The position numbers and the translations under genes are program-made. Of a stretch of 64,000 bases of DNA, positions 27,030 through 36,519 are shown piece by piece. Position 1 is the stretch's first letter. Every line of letters begins with the position of its first letter. Under the pieces are notes generated by a model. It was given only the letters and a program-made list of their open reading frames with translations. It was not told the DNA's origin and made no database searches. The stretch lies in assembly GCF_020687505.1 (NCBI RefSeq), contig NZ_JAJEQT010000011.1; one strand, written 5' to 3'. This stretch comes from Coprococcus_C hominis. Lineage in GTDB: Bacteria > Bacillota > Clostridia > Lachnospirales > Lachnospiraceae.

Positions 27030-27752
27030 ATGGAAAAAGTTAGAATATATGTAGAACAGATCACAGAGGGACAGGTGCTTTTGACCGATGCACAGCTTGC
27101 ACAATTCGAGCAGTATTATGATATGCTGATTGAGAAAAACAAGGTGATGAATCTGACGGCTATTACAGAGCGGGAAGAAGTAATTCTGAAACATTTTATT
27201 GACAGTCTTGCACTTGCCGGATATGTGAAGATGTGGGAAAAACCGTATAAGATCATTGATGTGGGAACAGGAGCTGGATTTCCGGGTATTCCGTTAAAAA
27301 TTGCATTTCCAAATCTGCAGGTAACGTTGTTTGATTCTCTGAATAAACGCATTAAATTCTTACAGGAAGTGATTGATGCGTTAAACCTGAATGAGATATC
27401 AGCGGTGCATGGACGTGCAGAGGAAGGTGCCAGAGATAAGGCAATGCGTGAAAAATATGATTTTGTAGTTTCGCGTGCTGTTGCGAATATGGCAGTGCTT
27501 TCGGAATATTGTATTCCATTTGTGAAGGCTGGTGGATATTTTATCCCATATAAGACAGGAACGGTAGAGGAAGAAATCACACAGGGAAAAAAGGCAATCC
27601 AGATTCTCGGTGGTAAGATTGAAAAAGTAGAAAAACTCATGCTTCCGGATTCGGATATCAGCCGGAGCTTTGTATTTATCAGAAAAGAAAAACAGACACC
27701 AAAAGCATATCCGCGGAAAGCAGGAACTGCAAGCAAACAACCCCTCGGCTAA
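27030..27752 (+). CDS. rsmG: 16S rRNA (guanine-527-N7) methyltransferase RsmG
   Basis: 240 residues, a class I SAM methyltransferase acting on G527 of 16S rRNA; loss gives low-level streptomycin resistance in bacteria. Motif I is DVGTGAGFPGIPL, and VSRAVANMAVL and GGYFIPYKTG follow. AGGAAT lies upstream of the ATG, 11 bases after the mnmG stop, so it is cotranscribed with mnmG. The C-terminal tail (KAYPRKAGTASKQPLG) is low complexity. Confidence 0.95.
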   Translation: MEKVRIYVEQITEGQVLLTDAQLAQFEQYYDMLIEKNKVMNLTAITEREEVILKHFIDSLALAGYVKMWEKPYKIIDVGTGAGFPGIPLKIAFPNLQVTLFDSLNKRIKFLQEVIDALNLNEISAVHGRAEEGARDKAMREKYDFVVSRAVANMAVLSEYCIPFVKAGGYFIPYKTGTVEEEITQGKKAIQILGGKIEKVEKLMLPDSDISRSFVFIRKEKQTPKAYPRKAGTASKQPLG

Positions 27753-27770
27753 TAGCCAAGGGGTTTGTTT
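27736..27770. terminator. Bidirectional terminator between rsmG and exonuclease
   Basis: AACCCCTCGGCT/AGCCAAGGGGTTT hairpin with A-rich and T-rich shoulders on both strands, between converging genes. It includes the rsmG stop codon. Confidence 0.85.
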
Positions 27771-28723
27771 TAATTATGACGCTTTGTCTGACGTCTTATC
27801 CGGAGTTCGTCCTGTCGCTCTTTCATTGCTTCCAGACCTTTTTTATCGGTTGGAATCATCGTTTTAATGACAAATATATTGTTGTTTCTCGATTGTTTGA
27901 ATCGAATCTTACCGCTCACCAATCCGTGGTGCCAGCATTTTCCAATACAGGTATAGGAGTTCGGTGTATTTGCAAACCATTTTACCTTTGGTGCTAATTT
28001 CTTACCACAGCGATAGCAGATCGGAGCCATCAGTTCTACGTCTGAAATCGCTTCCTCTTTGCAATGGTATTCTCTGGAGATATGCTCTAAATAATGCTTG
28101 TGATGGGAGATAATCTCATCTTTTTTATCCTTCGGGTTGTTATAGATATCGTAACAATACCGGTCTGCCAGATCTCTTGGAGACATTGCTTTCAGCACAA
28201 GTCCGGTATAGTATGCATCATTCACTGCACTGTGAAATGGTTTATCCTCTTCCACTTCTATCTTCAGATGTTCGACCGCTTTTTTCAGCTTTACAATCTT
28301 ACCATCTTCGTCATACATATCTGCATAGATCTGCTGTACATTATAGAACTTTAATGGCACGGGCATCGGCTTTAAGTAGTAGTAGTCCATGTTTGTCTGA
28401 AGGATGTTCAAGTCCATTGAACCCCACGTGCCAAAGATATAATCATCCTGTCCACACCATTTGATGAATTCCCGATACACCATATCAAACGGTCGTCCCT
28501 TTCGAAGTGTGGATTCATCATAATTTAAAATCGTCTTGATATGTGGCTGCAGCTTCTTGTAGAGCTTTGGTTTTATAATACTGGAGTATGTGTCGATAAT
28601 ATTAAATTTTTTGTCCAGTTTTACTGCACCGATTTCTATGATTTCAAATGGCATGCGCGGGTTTTCCATATCTCTGCCACCACAGCACTGGTTCCATTCC
28701 AAATCAAATATGATATAGTTCAT
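27770..28723 (-). CDS. DEDDh 3'-5' exonuclease with C-terminal zinc ribbon
   Basis: 317 residues. Exonuclease fold motifs are FDLEW (residues 6-10), the middle Asp in WGSMDLNIL (about 101-109) and HSAVNDAYYTG with the His and last Asp. KapD and ERI1-like proteins are the nearest style. A distinctive tail holds CYRCGKKL...CIGKC and a basic end RRQTKRHN, likely nucleic-acid binding. It probably trims RNA or single-stranded DNA. It starts two bases after the preceding gene ends; the ribosome site (AAGG at distance 11) is weak, so coupling is likely. Confidence 0.85.
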   Translation of the reverse strand: MNYIIFDLEWNQCCGGRDMENPRMPFEIIEIGAVKLDKKFNIIDTYSSIIKPKLYKKLQPHIKTILNYDESTLRKGRPFDMVYREFIKWCGQDDYIFGTWGSMDLNILQTNMDYYYLKPMPVPLKFYNVQQIYADMYDEDGKIVKLKKAVEHLKIEVEEDKPFHSAVNDAYYTGLVLKAMSPRDLADRYCYDIYNNPKDKKDEIISHHKHYLEHISREYHCKEEAISDVELMAPICYRCGKKLAPKVKWFANTPNSYTCIGKCWHHGLVSGKIRFKQSRNNNIFVIKTMIPTDKKGLEAMKERQDELRIRRQTKRHN

Positions 28724-28725
28724 GT

Positions 28726-29352
28726 TTATTCTGCCTTATCCATTATGCGAAGATGGGAGTAGTCGTTCTCATCCTCTGTTTTTCCGTTACGCTGTTCCAG
28801 TTCTTTGCAGATATCATTGAGAATTTCAATGGTCTCATTGGAAGAACGTGAATTTGCGGTTGCCATTTTTGTAATCAAAACAGCCATCTTTTCCGTGCTG
28901 CTTACCACACGGTCGGTATTGTCTATATCCTTCTTCAACTGAATCTTTGTCATCAGCTTATCCTGTTCCATGAGATCTTTCATGTGCTTTGAATTATCAT
29001 CCTTGATCTCAGACAACAGCTTGGAATTCTCGTCCTTCATTTCCAACATCATATCAAGAATGGCGGACATACTCTGGGTACGGGAAACCTCTTCTCTTTT
29101 TGCAACTGAGTAGATACCTTTCTCTACCTTGGTAAGCTCGTTCTGCTTATCGAGGTTCAGGTTTGCGATTTCATCGACCTTCGCAAGAATCCCATCCACT
29201 AAGAAATAGGTATCAACGACGACAATCAAAGAGACTGCAATGATAACCTGAATCATGGAAGGATATACCAATATTAAATATAAGTCAATCAGCAGTGCCG
29301 CTATAAAAGCGACAGCACTGATTGTAAGAGTTGTACTTGATTTGCGGTTCAT
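28726..29352 (-). CDS. Membrane-anchored coiled-coil protein
   Basis: 208 residues. Two hydrophobic helices near the N-terminus (about 10-60) are followed by a long charged coiled coil (about 60-205) rich in Lys, Glu, Asp and Met. The C-terminus should be cytoplasmic. GGAGG precedes the ATG. It is cotranscribed with the exonuclease gene, two bases apart. I do not recognise a family; a scaffold or polar-localised role is possible but not shown. Confidence 0.7.
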   Translation of the reverse strand: MNRKSSTTLTISAVAFIAALLIDLYLILVYPSMIQVIIAVSLIVVVDTYFLVDGILAKVDEIANLNLDKQNELTKVEKGIYSVAKREEVSRTQSMSAILDMMLEMKDENSKLLSEIKDDNSKHMKDLMEQDKLMTKIQLKKDIDNTDRVVSSTEKMAVLITKMATANSRSSNETIEILNDICKELEQRNGKTEDENDYSHLRIMDKAE

Positions 29353-29384
29353 GTAACACCCTCCGTTCTACACGTGAAACCGGT

Positions 29385-30797
29385 TTAATCTGTCAAATCT
29401 TCTCCATTTGTTTCGATGACCTTCTTGTACCAGTAGAAGGAATCTTTCTTGTATCTTGCCAGATCTTTCAGATCGAATTCATCCCGGTTTACATAGATAA
29501 ATCCATAACGTTTAACAACACCTTCATGGGTTGATACAAGGTCAATCGCTGACCACGGACAATAGCCCATCATTTCTACACCTTCGGAACATGCAAGCTT
29601 GATCTGCTCGATATGCTTTCTCAAGTATTCAATACGATACTGGTCATGTACCTTGCCATCCTCTGTGAGCTTATCGTAAGCACCAAGACCGTTCTCTGTG
29701 ACGATCATTGGCAGATGATAACGGCTGTAGATCTCACGCATCGTTGCGCGGAACCCATCCGGATCAATCTCCCAGCCAAACTCGGTACGAAGCAGATTTG
29801 GATTTGGATAAGCCTTAAATACGCCAGGCTCATCGCCACTGATCTGCTGATCTCCTCTGCCAGCAGGTTCTGTTCCATCGTTCCATTCTACCGTTGCTGT
29901 AGAGTAGTAATTAAATCCAATAAAGTCCGGATGCGCACTCGCCATGATATCCATGTCGCCATCTTCGATAACTGGTGTTGCATCGTGTTCCTCTAAGAAT
30001 GCCCATACAAGATTGTTGTAACGACCAAAAACTGCCATATCAAGATACAGCCAGTTACGGATTGCATTTAAGTTTTGTGCTGCTAATACATCCTTTGGCT
30101 TGCAGCTTGCCGGATAGACAAGAGAAATGTTTGGTGCAGGACCAATCTTTCCGCCCGGTACCATCTCATGACACAGAGCCATAGCCTTTGCCTGAGCAAG
30201 CAGCATATGATGATTCTCCTGATACAGTTTCTTATATTTGTTATCCACACCCTTTAAATCACAGGTGCCAATCACTTCTCCATTTAAGGTTAATACGTTC
30301 TGCTCGTTGATCGTGAGCCAGTATTTTACACGATCACCATAGTTCTCGTAAAGAATCTTTGCGAAGTTTACGAATTCATCAACACTCTCTCTTCTTGACC
30401 ATCCACCCTTCTTCTCAAGGGCTGCTGGAAGATCAAAATGGAACATCGTAACAAGTGGCTCAATGTTATATTTCAGACATTCGTCGATGACATTGTTGTA
30501 GAAATCGATACCTTCCTGATTGACTGCACCGGTTCCTTCCGGAAGAATACGGGACCATGCAACAGAAAAACGGAATGTCTTAAATCCCATCTCTGCCATC
30601 AGAGCAATATCTTCTTTGTAGTGATGATAGAAATCAGCACATACATCTAATTCACTGGTGCCTTCCGGTACCTTCTTGATATCCTGTACACTTGGTCCTT
30701 TTCCATGTGTCAGGTTTGCACCCTCTACTTGATATGCACTGGTAGATGCACCCCACAGAAAATCTTTTGGCATTGGTTTCAGCTTTTTTAAAATCAT
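29385..30797 (-). CDS. Glycoside hydrolase family 1, likely 6-phospho-beta-glucosidase
   Basis: 470 residues. The GH1 acid/base is in TINEQN (about residue 165) and the nucleophile in VTENGLG (about 369). Near the C-terminus DLVSTHEGVVKRYGFIYV keeps the Ser, Lys and Tyr that bind the substrate phosphate in 6-phospho-beta-glucosidases. It should hydrolyse phosphorylated cellobiose or aryl-beta-glucosides in the cytoplasm. No phosphotransferase (PTS) gene is near. A ROK kinase lies upstream on the same strand with a tRNA gene between. GGAGG precedes the ATG. Confidence 0.88.
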   Translation of the reverse strand: MILKKLKPMPKDFLWGASTSAYQVEGANLTHGKGPSVQDIKKVPEGTSELDVCADFYHHYKEDIALMAEMGFKTFRFSVAWSRILPEGTGAVNQEGIDFYNNVIDECLKYNIEPLVTMFHFDLPAALEKKGGWSRRESVDEFVNFAKILYENYGDRVKYWLTINEQNVLTLNGEVIGTCDLKGVDNKYKKLYQENHHMLLAQAKAMALCHEMVPGGKIGPAPNISLVYPASCKPKDVLAAQNLNAIRNWLYLDMAVFGRYNNLVWAFLEEHDATPVIEDGDMDIMASAHPDFIGFNYYSTATVEWNDGTEPAGRGDQQISGDEPGVFKAYPNPNLLRTEFGWEIDPDGFRATMREIYSRYHLPMIVTENGLGAYDKLTEDGKVHDQYRIEYLRKHIEQIKLACSEGVEMMGYCPWSAIDLVSTHEGVVKRYGFIYVNRDEFDLKDLARYKKDSFYWYKKVIETNGEDLTD

Positions 30798-30843
30798 GGA
30801 TATTGACCTCCTATCAAAAATATTATAAAATAGATAACGATTT

Positions 30844-30917
30844 GTTTCCGTAGCTCAGCAGGATAGAGCAACCGCCTCCTAAGCGGTAGGTCGGGCGTTC
30901 GAATCGCCTCGGGAACA
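30844..30917 (+). tRNA. tRNA-Arg (CCT)
   Basis: Seventy-four bases. The acceptor is GTTTCCG/CGGGAAC (one G-U), the anticodon stem ACCGC/GCGGT with loop CTCCTAA (anticodon CCT), and the T-loop GCGTTCGAATCGC. A T-run follows at once and may act as terminator. It sits between two minus-strand sugar genes in the opposite orientation. Confidence 0.93.
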
Positions 30918-30929
30918 TTTTTTTATTGT

Positions 30930-31895
30930 CTAATTTTCCAGGTACATCTGTCGGAAGCTGTAAAGCGCACCGAGCAGATTTGAATCATTTCCGAACTTAC
31001 ATACATCAACCTTGATGAAATTTGTAATCATACTGATGGACTTTAACTTTTCTACATAGCGCTTTACACCTTCCACGAATGCAGGCTGCGCGCTGATTCC
31101 ACCGCCGAGCAAGATGATATCCGGATCGACAATGGCAAAGATGTTGAACAGATATTTTGCAGTTGTAAAATAAAAATCTTCCAACATATCAAGGACAACC
31201 GGATCGCCTTCTTCTGCCATCTTATAAAGAAGTTCCCCGTTGAATTCTTTTGGATTGATGCCTTTTGCCACTGCAACCTGATAACAAAAAGCACGTGTAG
31301 AATACGAAGTAGACCAAAGATAAGGAAGCTTCTCGTATTCTTCTTCCATATCGCTGATTGAATCAATATCAAAGATTTTATCCACATCTTTTCTTGTCAG
31401 TGTATCTGCGAAGAAATAAGATAATTCTCCGGCAGACAGATCTTTTCCACGATGCACATGTCCGTTGATTACGATACCACCGCCGATGCCGGTTCCAAGG
31501 ATGACTACAGCTGCATTCTTACAGCCTTTGGCATTACCCATCCAGACTTCTGCAAGGGCTGCACATTTTCCATCGTTTTCCATGGAAATTTTCACACCGT
31601 CACAGCGCGCACCAAGCAGTTCTGCCAGATGTGCGTCCTTCAGATATTTGATACCACCGCCGTTTCGGATGATACCATTTTCTGCGTCGATAAGTCCTGG
31701 CAAAGAAAGGGCGATTCCTTCTACACCCTGATCTTTGTATTTGTCATAAATCTGTCCGAGAGATTCCACGAATTCTGGTACAGATTCTCCTTCCTTGGTC
31801 GGGGTTGGGTATTTTCCTTTTTCCTGAATATTACCGTCCATACTCATCCAAGCGTATTTTACAAAAGTTCCACCTACGTCAAATACTAGATACAT
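30930..31895 (-). CDS. ROK family sugar kinase, possibly beta-glucoside kinase
   Basis: 321 residues. The phosphate motif DVGGTFVKYA is at the N-terminus, GTGIGGGIVINGHVHRG carries the sugar and phosphate-2 region, and the catalytic Asp lies in SMENDGKCAALAE. The usual CxCGxxGC zinc motif of glucokinase-type ROK proteins is absent: after AGELSYFF no such cysteines occur. ROK kinases of the BglK type phosphorylate beta-glucosides such as cellobiose with ATP, giving the substrate of phospho-beta-glucosidases like the next gene. AAGGAG precedes the ATG. Confidence 0.8.
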   Translation of the reverse strand: MYLVFDVGGTFVKYAWMSMDGNIQEKGKYPTPTKEGESVPEFVESLGQIYDKYKDQGVEGIALSLPGLIDAENGIIRNGGGIKYLKDAHLAELLGARCDGVKISMENDGKCAALAEVWMGNAKGCKNAAVVILGTGIGGGIVINGHVHRGKDLSAGELSYFFADTLTRKDVDKIFDIDSISDMEEEYEKLPYLWSTSYSTRAFCYQVAVAKGINPKEFNGELLYKMAEEGDPVVLDMLEDFYFTTAKYLFNIFAIVDPDIILLGGGISAQPAFVEGVKRYVEKLKSISMITNFIKVDVCKFGNDSNLLGALYSFRQMYLEN

Positions 31896-31918
31896 AAAAT
31901 CTCCTTCCTGAAAGTATA

Positions 31919-32794
31919 TTATATTGTCACGACACCCTGTAACCAGATTTCACCGCGGAACCGTCTGCCGACCTTTGGTTCTCCCTGTAAATCTGCTTCA
32001 TTGATGCCGACGTTGATCATCAGTCCATTTGCTTCAATCAGTAAATTGTAGACAATCTCTTTACTGTATATATTTTGCAGTTTTTCCACTGCATAGATAT
32101 TTCCGATAACCATGTAATGGTCGCATTCCACACCGCATGGCATAAAGCTTGTATCAATGATTGAAAGAACATCCTCCTTGATGACTCTGGAAGAAATAGA
32201 GGTGTAGGTGTTCATTTCGTCATAGGTCAGTTGTTCCATCGCGTCGGTATCACCGTTTCGCGCTGCATCGAGCAACTGGTTTCTGCGGTTCCGTCCCTTT
32301 GATTCAACGGCAATCTGGTGCTTGGAATGATGCATGCCGAGCAAAATCGTTCCCGCCACAGACAGGGCAGAAAACTTGACCTTCGTGATCTGCCGGTTGG
32401 AATAATTCAACCATTTAGATTTTGCATAATCTGCGATATTGATGACATAGAAGATAATCGTCATACCAAGATGGTAATCTTCGCAGACTCCCGCATAGCT
32501 TTCTTTGTCGGTCTGTTTCTGAATCGTGATGTTCTCAAACTGCATGAACCGGTCTCCCTTCAAATAAGGAAAATAATGTTCAATGGATAAAGAACCCTTG
32601 ATGTCATATTCACCGACGAGCGAGAGTCCGAAATTCTTACCAAAATCTTTTTCAAACTGCAGCAGCGACGTATCGACGCTGATCGTCGTCATTATCTTGC
32701 GGTTTGGAGTATTCAACGTGTGACGATAAATATCTTCCAATTGCTGTCTATTTTTACATTCGCGAAAACCGATCGCACGTAGATAAGTATGCAT
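31919..32794 (-). CDS. DUF3881 family protein
   Basis: 291 residues, soluble, mixed alpha/beta, beginning MHTYLRAIGF and ending with GRRFRGEIWLQGVV. The layout matches DUF3881 proteins of Lachnospiraceae, which often neighbour serS. GGAGG precedes the ATG. It is 32 bases after serS and 23 bases before the ROK gene, so it is likely cotranscribed with both. No catalytic motif is visible; function unknown. Confidence 0.65.
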   Translation of the reverse strand: MHTYLRAIGFRECKNRQQLEDIYRHTLNTPNRKIMTTISVDTSLLQFEKDFGKNFGLSLVGEYDIKGSLSIEHYFPYLKGDRFMQFENITIQKQTDKESYAGVCEDYHLGMTIIFYVINIADYAKSKWLNYSNRQITKVKFSALSVAGTILLGMHHSKHQIAVESKGRNRRNQLLDAARNGDTDAMEQLTYDEMNTYTSISSRVIKEDVLSIIDTSFMPCGVECDHYMVIGNIYAVEKLQNIYSKEIVYNLLIEANGLMINVGINEADLQGEPKVGRRFRGEIWLQGVVTI

Positions 32795-32826
32795 ACTACC
32801 TCCAGCATTTCCGCATGGGAAATGGA

Positions 32827-34104
32827 TTAACAGATTTTTGTCTTACCGCCCATATATGGCTGAAGCACCTTTGGAATGTTGATGCTTCCATCTTCGTTCA
32901 GGTTGTTCTCTAAGAATGCAATCAGCATACGAGGTGGAGCAACAACAGTATTGTTCAATGTATGAGCAAAATATTTTCCATCCTTGCCCTTTACCTTGAT
33001 GCCAAGACGACGTGCCTGAGCATCACCGAGGTTTGAACAGCTACCAACTTCGAAATATTTTTTCTGACGTGGAGACCATGCTTCAACGTCGTAAGATTTT
33101 ACCTTTAAGTCTGCCAGATCACCAGAACAGCACTCGATTGTACGAACTGGAATATCCATAGAACGGAACAGATCAACTGTATTTTTCCACAGCTTGTCGA
33201 ACCACATCTTGCTATCCTCTGGCTTGCAGACAACGATCATTTCCTGCTTCTCAAACTGGTGGATACGATAAACACCACGCTCCTCGATACCATGTGCACC
33301 CTTCTCTTTACGGAAGCATGGAGAGTAGCTTGTCAGAGTCTTAGGAAGCTCTTCCTCTGGTGTCATTGTATCGATGAACTTACCAATCATAGAGTGCTCA
33401 CTTGTACCGATCAGATACAGATCCTCACCCTCAATCTTATACATCATGGCATCCATCTCAGCGAAACTCATAACACCGGTTACAACGTTGCTGCGGATCA
33501 TGAAAGGTGGTACACAGTAAGTAAATCCACGGTCAATCATGAAATCTCTTGCATAGCTGATAACGGCTGAATGCAGTCTTGCAATGTCGCCCATCAGATA
33601 GTAGAAACCATTTCCGGCTACCTTTCTTGCACTGTCAAGATCAATACCGTTCAGCTTCTCCATGATGTCTGTATGATAAGGAACTTCAAAATCTGGAACA
33701 ACTGGCTCGCCAAAACGCTCCAGCTCTACATTCTCAGAATCATCTTTACCGATTGGAACAGTCGGATCAATGATGTTCGGAATGACCATCATTTTCTTCT
33801 TTAACTCTTCACGCACCTGTGGCTCCTGCTTCTCCAGCTCTGCCAGACGGGCTGCGTTCTTTGCAACTTCCCTCTTAACTTCTTCTGCCTCTTCCTTCTT
33901 GCCCTGTGCCATCAATGCACCAATCTGCTTTGCAATAGCGTTCTTCTTTGCACGAAGCTCATCGGCTTCCTGCTGAAGGACTCTTGCCTGCTTGTCAAGC
34001 TCGATGACTTCATCTACTAATGGAAGCTTCGCATCCTGAAACTTCTTCTTGATATTCTCCTTTACAGCGTCTGGGTTTTCACGAACAAATTTAATGTCTA
34101 ACAT
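32827..34104 (-). CDS. serS: Seryl-tRNA synthetase
   Basis: 425 residues, a class II synthetase. The N-terminal helical arm (about 30-100, Lys/Glu-rich coiled coil) grips the long variable arm of tRNA-Ser. Motif 2 is FRKEKGAHGIEERG and motif 3 lies in PPRMLIAFLEN. KYFEVGSCSNLGDAQARRLGI sits near the active site. AAAGGA precedes the ATG. The 94-base upstream gap is too short for a T-box leader. Confidence 0.97.
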   Translation of the reverse strand: MLDIKFVRENPDAVKENIKKKFQDAKLPLVDEVIELDKQARVLQQEADELRAKKNAIAKQIGALMAQGKKEEAEEVKREVAKNAARLAELEKQEPQVREELKKKMMVIPNIIDPTVPIGKDDSENVELERFGEPVVPDFEVPYHTDIMEKLNGIDLDSARKVAGNGFYYLMGDIARLHSAVISYARDFMIDRGFTYCVPPFMIRSNVVTGVMSFAEMDAMMYKIEGEDLYLIGTSEHSMIGKFIDTMTPEEELPKTLTSYSPCFRKEKGAHGIEERGVYRIHQFEKQEMIVVCKPEDSKMWFDKLWKNTVDLFRSMDIPVRTIECCSGDLADLKVKSYDVEAWSPRQKKYFEVGSCSNLGDAQARRLGIKVKGKDGKYFAHTLNNTVVAPPRMLIAFLENNLNEDGSINIPKVLQPYMGGKTKIC

Positions 34105-34198
34105 AATTGTCGTCCTTTCTTATTTATAATAGTAGTTTAAAATATTTGTTAAAAAATTGATATCAAAAATTTTGTATCATTATAATATTGTGACCTGA

Positions 34199-34765
34199 TT
34201 ATGCATCAAAATTCAGATTACCATCGGCATCTTCGAATTCTGCTTCCTTTGTCAGATCCTGAATCTCTTCTTCCACCGTCTTAGCCTGTTCCAATGCTTC
34301 CTTTTCTTCCGATGAAAGCTGGATGTAAGATTCGCCGTTTACGATTTCCTTCGCATAGGTAAAACAGCCTTCCCTCGAGTGCATCGAGTTCAGTAGAATG
34401 CCGGAATTCTCATCGTTTAACAATGCGATGACGAAGCTTAGTTTTCCTGCCATCTTATCAAATGCATCGTACTTGACGAGGGCATATTTGCTAATACAGG
34501 AGGACAGATGTTTCTTGATCTGCCGGTGTTCCTTCGTCACACGTCTGGCATTTGCCTTGACCTGATCCATCTCTTTAAAACGAATCCGAATAATCTTCTC
34601 CAAATCCGCACCTTTTTTGCCACTCATAAGCATCTCATATTTTCTTGCCATCACATTCATCTTATGAATGATAAAAATGATTAGAATTATGAGTAAAACA
34701 ACCAAAATACAAAGGATTGTGACAGCAGAAGACATTTTCATACCAAATATCTTAGCCTCTTCCAT
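34199..34765 (-). CDS. DUF4446 family membrane protein
   Basis: 188 residues. One N-terminal transmembrane helix (about 12-35) is followed by a charged helical segment and a compact domain with KYALVKYDAFDKMAGKLSF and NSGILLNSMHSREGC, the core of DUF4446. The tail is acidic. In many Firmicutes this gene follows parB, as here (21 bases after it). Cytoplasmic orientation of the domain is likely. Function unknown. Confidence 0.8.
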   Translation of the reverse strand: MEEAKIFGMKMSSAVTILCILVVLLIILIIFIIHKMNVMARKYEMLMSGKKGADLEKIIRIRFKEMDQVKANARRVTKEHRQIKKHLSSCISKYALVKYDAFDKMAGKLSFVIALLNDENSGILLNSMHSREGCFTYAKEIVNGESYIQLSSEEKEALEQAKTVEEEIQDLTKEAEFEDADGNLNFDA

Positions 34766-34786
34766 GAAGTTTTCCTCTTTTCGATT

Positions 34787-35707
34787 TTATTGTGCGAGCA
34801 ACTGTGTAATGCGCTCTAAATCTTCCTGTGAATAATATTCAATTTCAATTTTTCCGGAATCCTTGGTCTTTGCCTTGATGGTTGTCTTTGTTCCAAGGGA
34901 TTCCTTTAAGCGGTTTTCAATCGCTTTATATAAGAAGGAAAGTTCCGGGTCTTCTTTCTCGGATGTCTTTTCCTTTGGTTTCTTATTTAATAGTTTCTTG
35001 ACGTAGCTCTCTGTCTCACGCACGGAAAGCTTTTTATCAAAAATATACATTGCTGTCTCATACTGTAACTGAGGTTCTGTGATCGTAATGAGTGCACGAA
35101 CATGTCCGGTCGACAGCATATCATCAATCAGCATCTGCTGTACCTTCTCGGTCAGCTTCAGAAGTCGGAGTGCATTTGTCACAGTCGTACGGCTCTTCGA
35201 TACACGTTCTGCAACTTCATCCTGTGTCAGGTTGAATTCCTGAATCAAACGTTCATAAGCGTGTGCCTCTTCAATCGGATTTAAATCCTCACGCTGGATG
35301 TTCTCAATCAATGCGATCTCAACAATCTGCTGATCATCGTAATCTTTGATGACAACTGGAACCTCTTTCAAACCAGCTAACCGGGCAGCTCTCCAACGGC
35401 GCTCACCGGCAATCAGTTCATAGTAGCCTTTGCGCTTCACTACGACCAATGGCTCAATCACACCAAACTGTTTGATGGAATCTGCAAGCTCCTGCAATGC
35501 ATCTTCATTGAATTCTTTTCTTGGCTGATTTTTGTTTGGCTCAATCCGGTTGATATTTAATGTCTGTTCTACTTTTTTCACAACCTCTGTTTTTGTAACA
35601 GCGCCTGTTTTAGTCTGTTTCGATGCCTTTGGACTGACATCTTCGGTTGTATCGTCTGTCGGAATTAAATTACTTAGTCCACGACCTAATCCTCGCTTTG
35701 GTGCCAT
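34787..35707 (-). CDS. parB: Chromosome partitioning protein ParB (Spo0J)
   Basis: 306 residues. The N-terminal CTP-binding ParB domain has the GERRWRAARLAG box. The helix-turn-helix is QDEVAERVSKSRTTVTNALRLL, and the C-terminal dimer domain ends at QEDLERITQLLAQ. It binds parS, spreads as a CTP-dependent clamp and loads SMC. GAGGAG lies before the ATG, 26 bases after parA. Four perfect parS sites are about 1-2 kb upstream. Confidence 0.97.
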   Translation of the reverse strand: MAPKRGLGRGLSNLIPTDDTTEDVSPKASKQTKTGAVTKTEVVKKVEQTLNINRIEPNKNQPRKEFNEDALQELADSIKQFGVIEPLVVVKRKGYYELIAGERRWRAARLAGLKEVPVVIKDYDDQQIVEIALIENIQREDLNPIEEAHAYERLIQEFNLTQDEVAERVSKSRTTVTNALRLLKLTEKVQQMLIDDMLSTGHVRALITITEPQLQYETAMYIFDKKLSVRETESYVKKLLNKKPKEKTSEKEDPELSFLYKAIENRLKESLGTKTTIKAKTKDSGKIEIEYYSQEDLERITQLLAQ

Positions 35708-35733
35708 AGCGTTCTCCTCTCAAATAGGTGTTT

Positions 35734-36519
35734 TTATAATTTTGCGTATAGTTTATTATTGATTACTTCGTCTGCAAGATCCCGATATCCCTGCGCACCG
35801 GATGACCGGCTGTCATACAGGTTGATAGGAAGTCCGAAGCTAGGTGCTTCTGCTAGCCGTACATTTCTCGGAATAATGGTTTTATATATAAACTGATCCA
35901 AATTATTCTTGACGTTTTCAACAACCTCCAAAGACAGGTTCGTACGTGCGTCATACATCGTAAACACAACACCTTCGATTTCAAGGGATTTGTTTAGCTT
36001 CTTTTTAATCAGATTGATCGTGTAAATGAGCTGCGAGAGACCATCCAAAGCAAAAAATTCACATTGGATTGGCACTAAGACAGTGTCCGCCGCAGTCATA
36101 GAATTGATCGTCAACATACCGAGAGCCGGTGGACAATCAATGATAATAAAATCATATTTTTTCTTTACGCTTTTTAACAGGTTCTTTAGTATATGCTGTG
36201 GATCTTCGGCATCGACCAATTCGACTTCTGCACCTGCCAGATCACGGTTCGCCGGCAAAACGCTTAAATCCAGTCCATGCTCCAATGGATGAACGATCAT
36301 ACACTCTCCAATGTTAATCTCTCCACTCATGGCATGATAAATGGTGTATTCCAAGGTATTCTTATCGATACCAAGGCCACTTGTCAGATTGCCCTGTGGG
36401 TCCATGTCGACAGCCAGAACCTTTTTACCTTTTTCCGCCAGACATGCTGCGAGATTGATTGATGTTGTTGTTTTTCCTACGCCGCCTTTCTGGTTGGCGA
36501 CTGCAATGATTCTACCCAT
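35734..36519 (-). CDS. parA: Chromosome partitioning ATPase ParA (Soj)
   Basis: 261 residues with the deviant Walker A KGGVGKTTTS near residue 12, Walker B IIIDCPPALG, and no N-terminal DNA-binding extension, so it is the chromosomal Soj type. It binds non-specific DNA as an ATP dimer and, with ParB, drives origin separation; in B. subtilis it also modulates DnaA. GGAGG is five bases before the ATG at 36519. Confidence 0.97.
   Translation of the reverse strand: MGRIIAVANQKGGVGKTTTSINLAACLAEKGKKVLAVDMDPQGNLTSGLGIDKNTLEYTIYHAMSGEINIGECMIVHPLEHGLDLSVLPANRDLAGAEVELVDAEDPQHILKNLLKSVKKKYDFIIIDCPPALGMLTINSMTAADTVLVPIQCEFFALDGLSQLIYTINLIKKKLNKSLEIEGVVFTMYDARTNLSLEVVENVKNNLDQFIYKTIIPRNVRLAEAPSFGLPINLYDSRSSGAQGYRDLADEVINNKLYAKL

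Noticed and set aside
27116..27736. A 206-codon antisense frame across rsmG
   Set aside because: rsmG itself is clearly coding with known motifs; the opposite frame is a by-product of its codon use.
29363..29380. A partial parS-like sequence (CACGTGAAAC)
   Set aside because: Only about 12 of 16 bases match and the other half-site is poor; it may be chance.
34105..34198. A T-box riboswitch before serS (and before argS)
   Set aside because: The upstream gaps are only 94 and 31 bases, and no specifier stem or antiterminator is visible.
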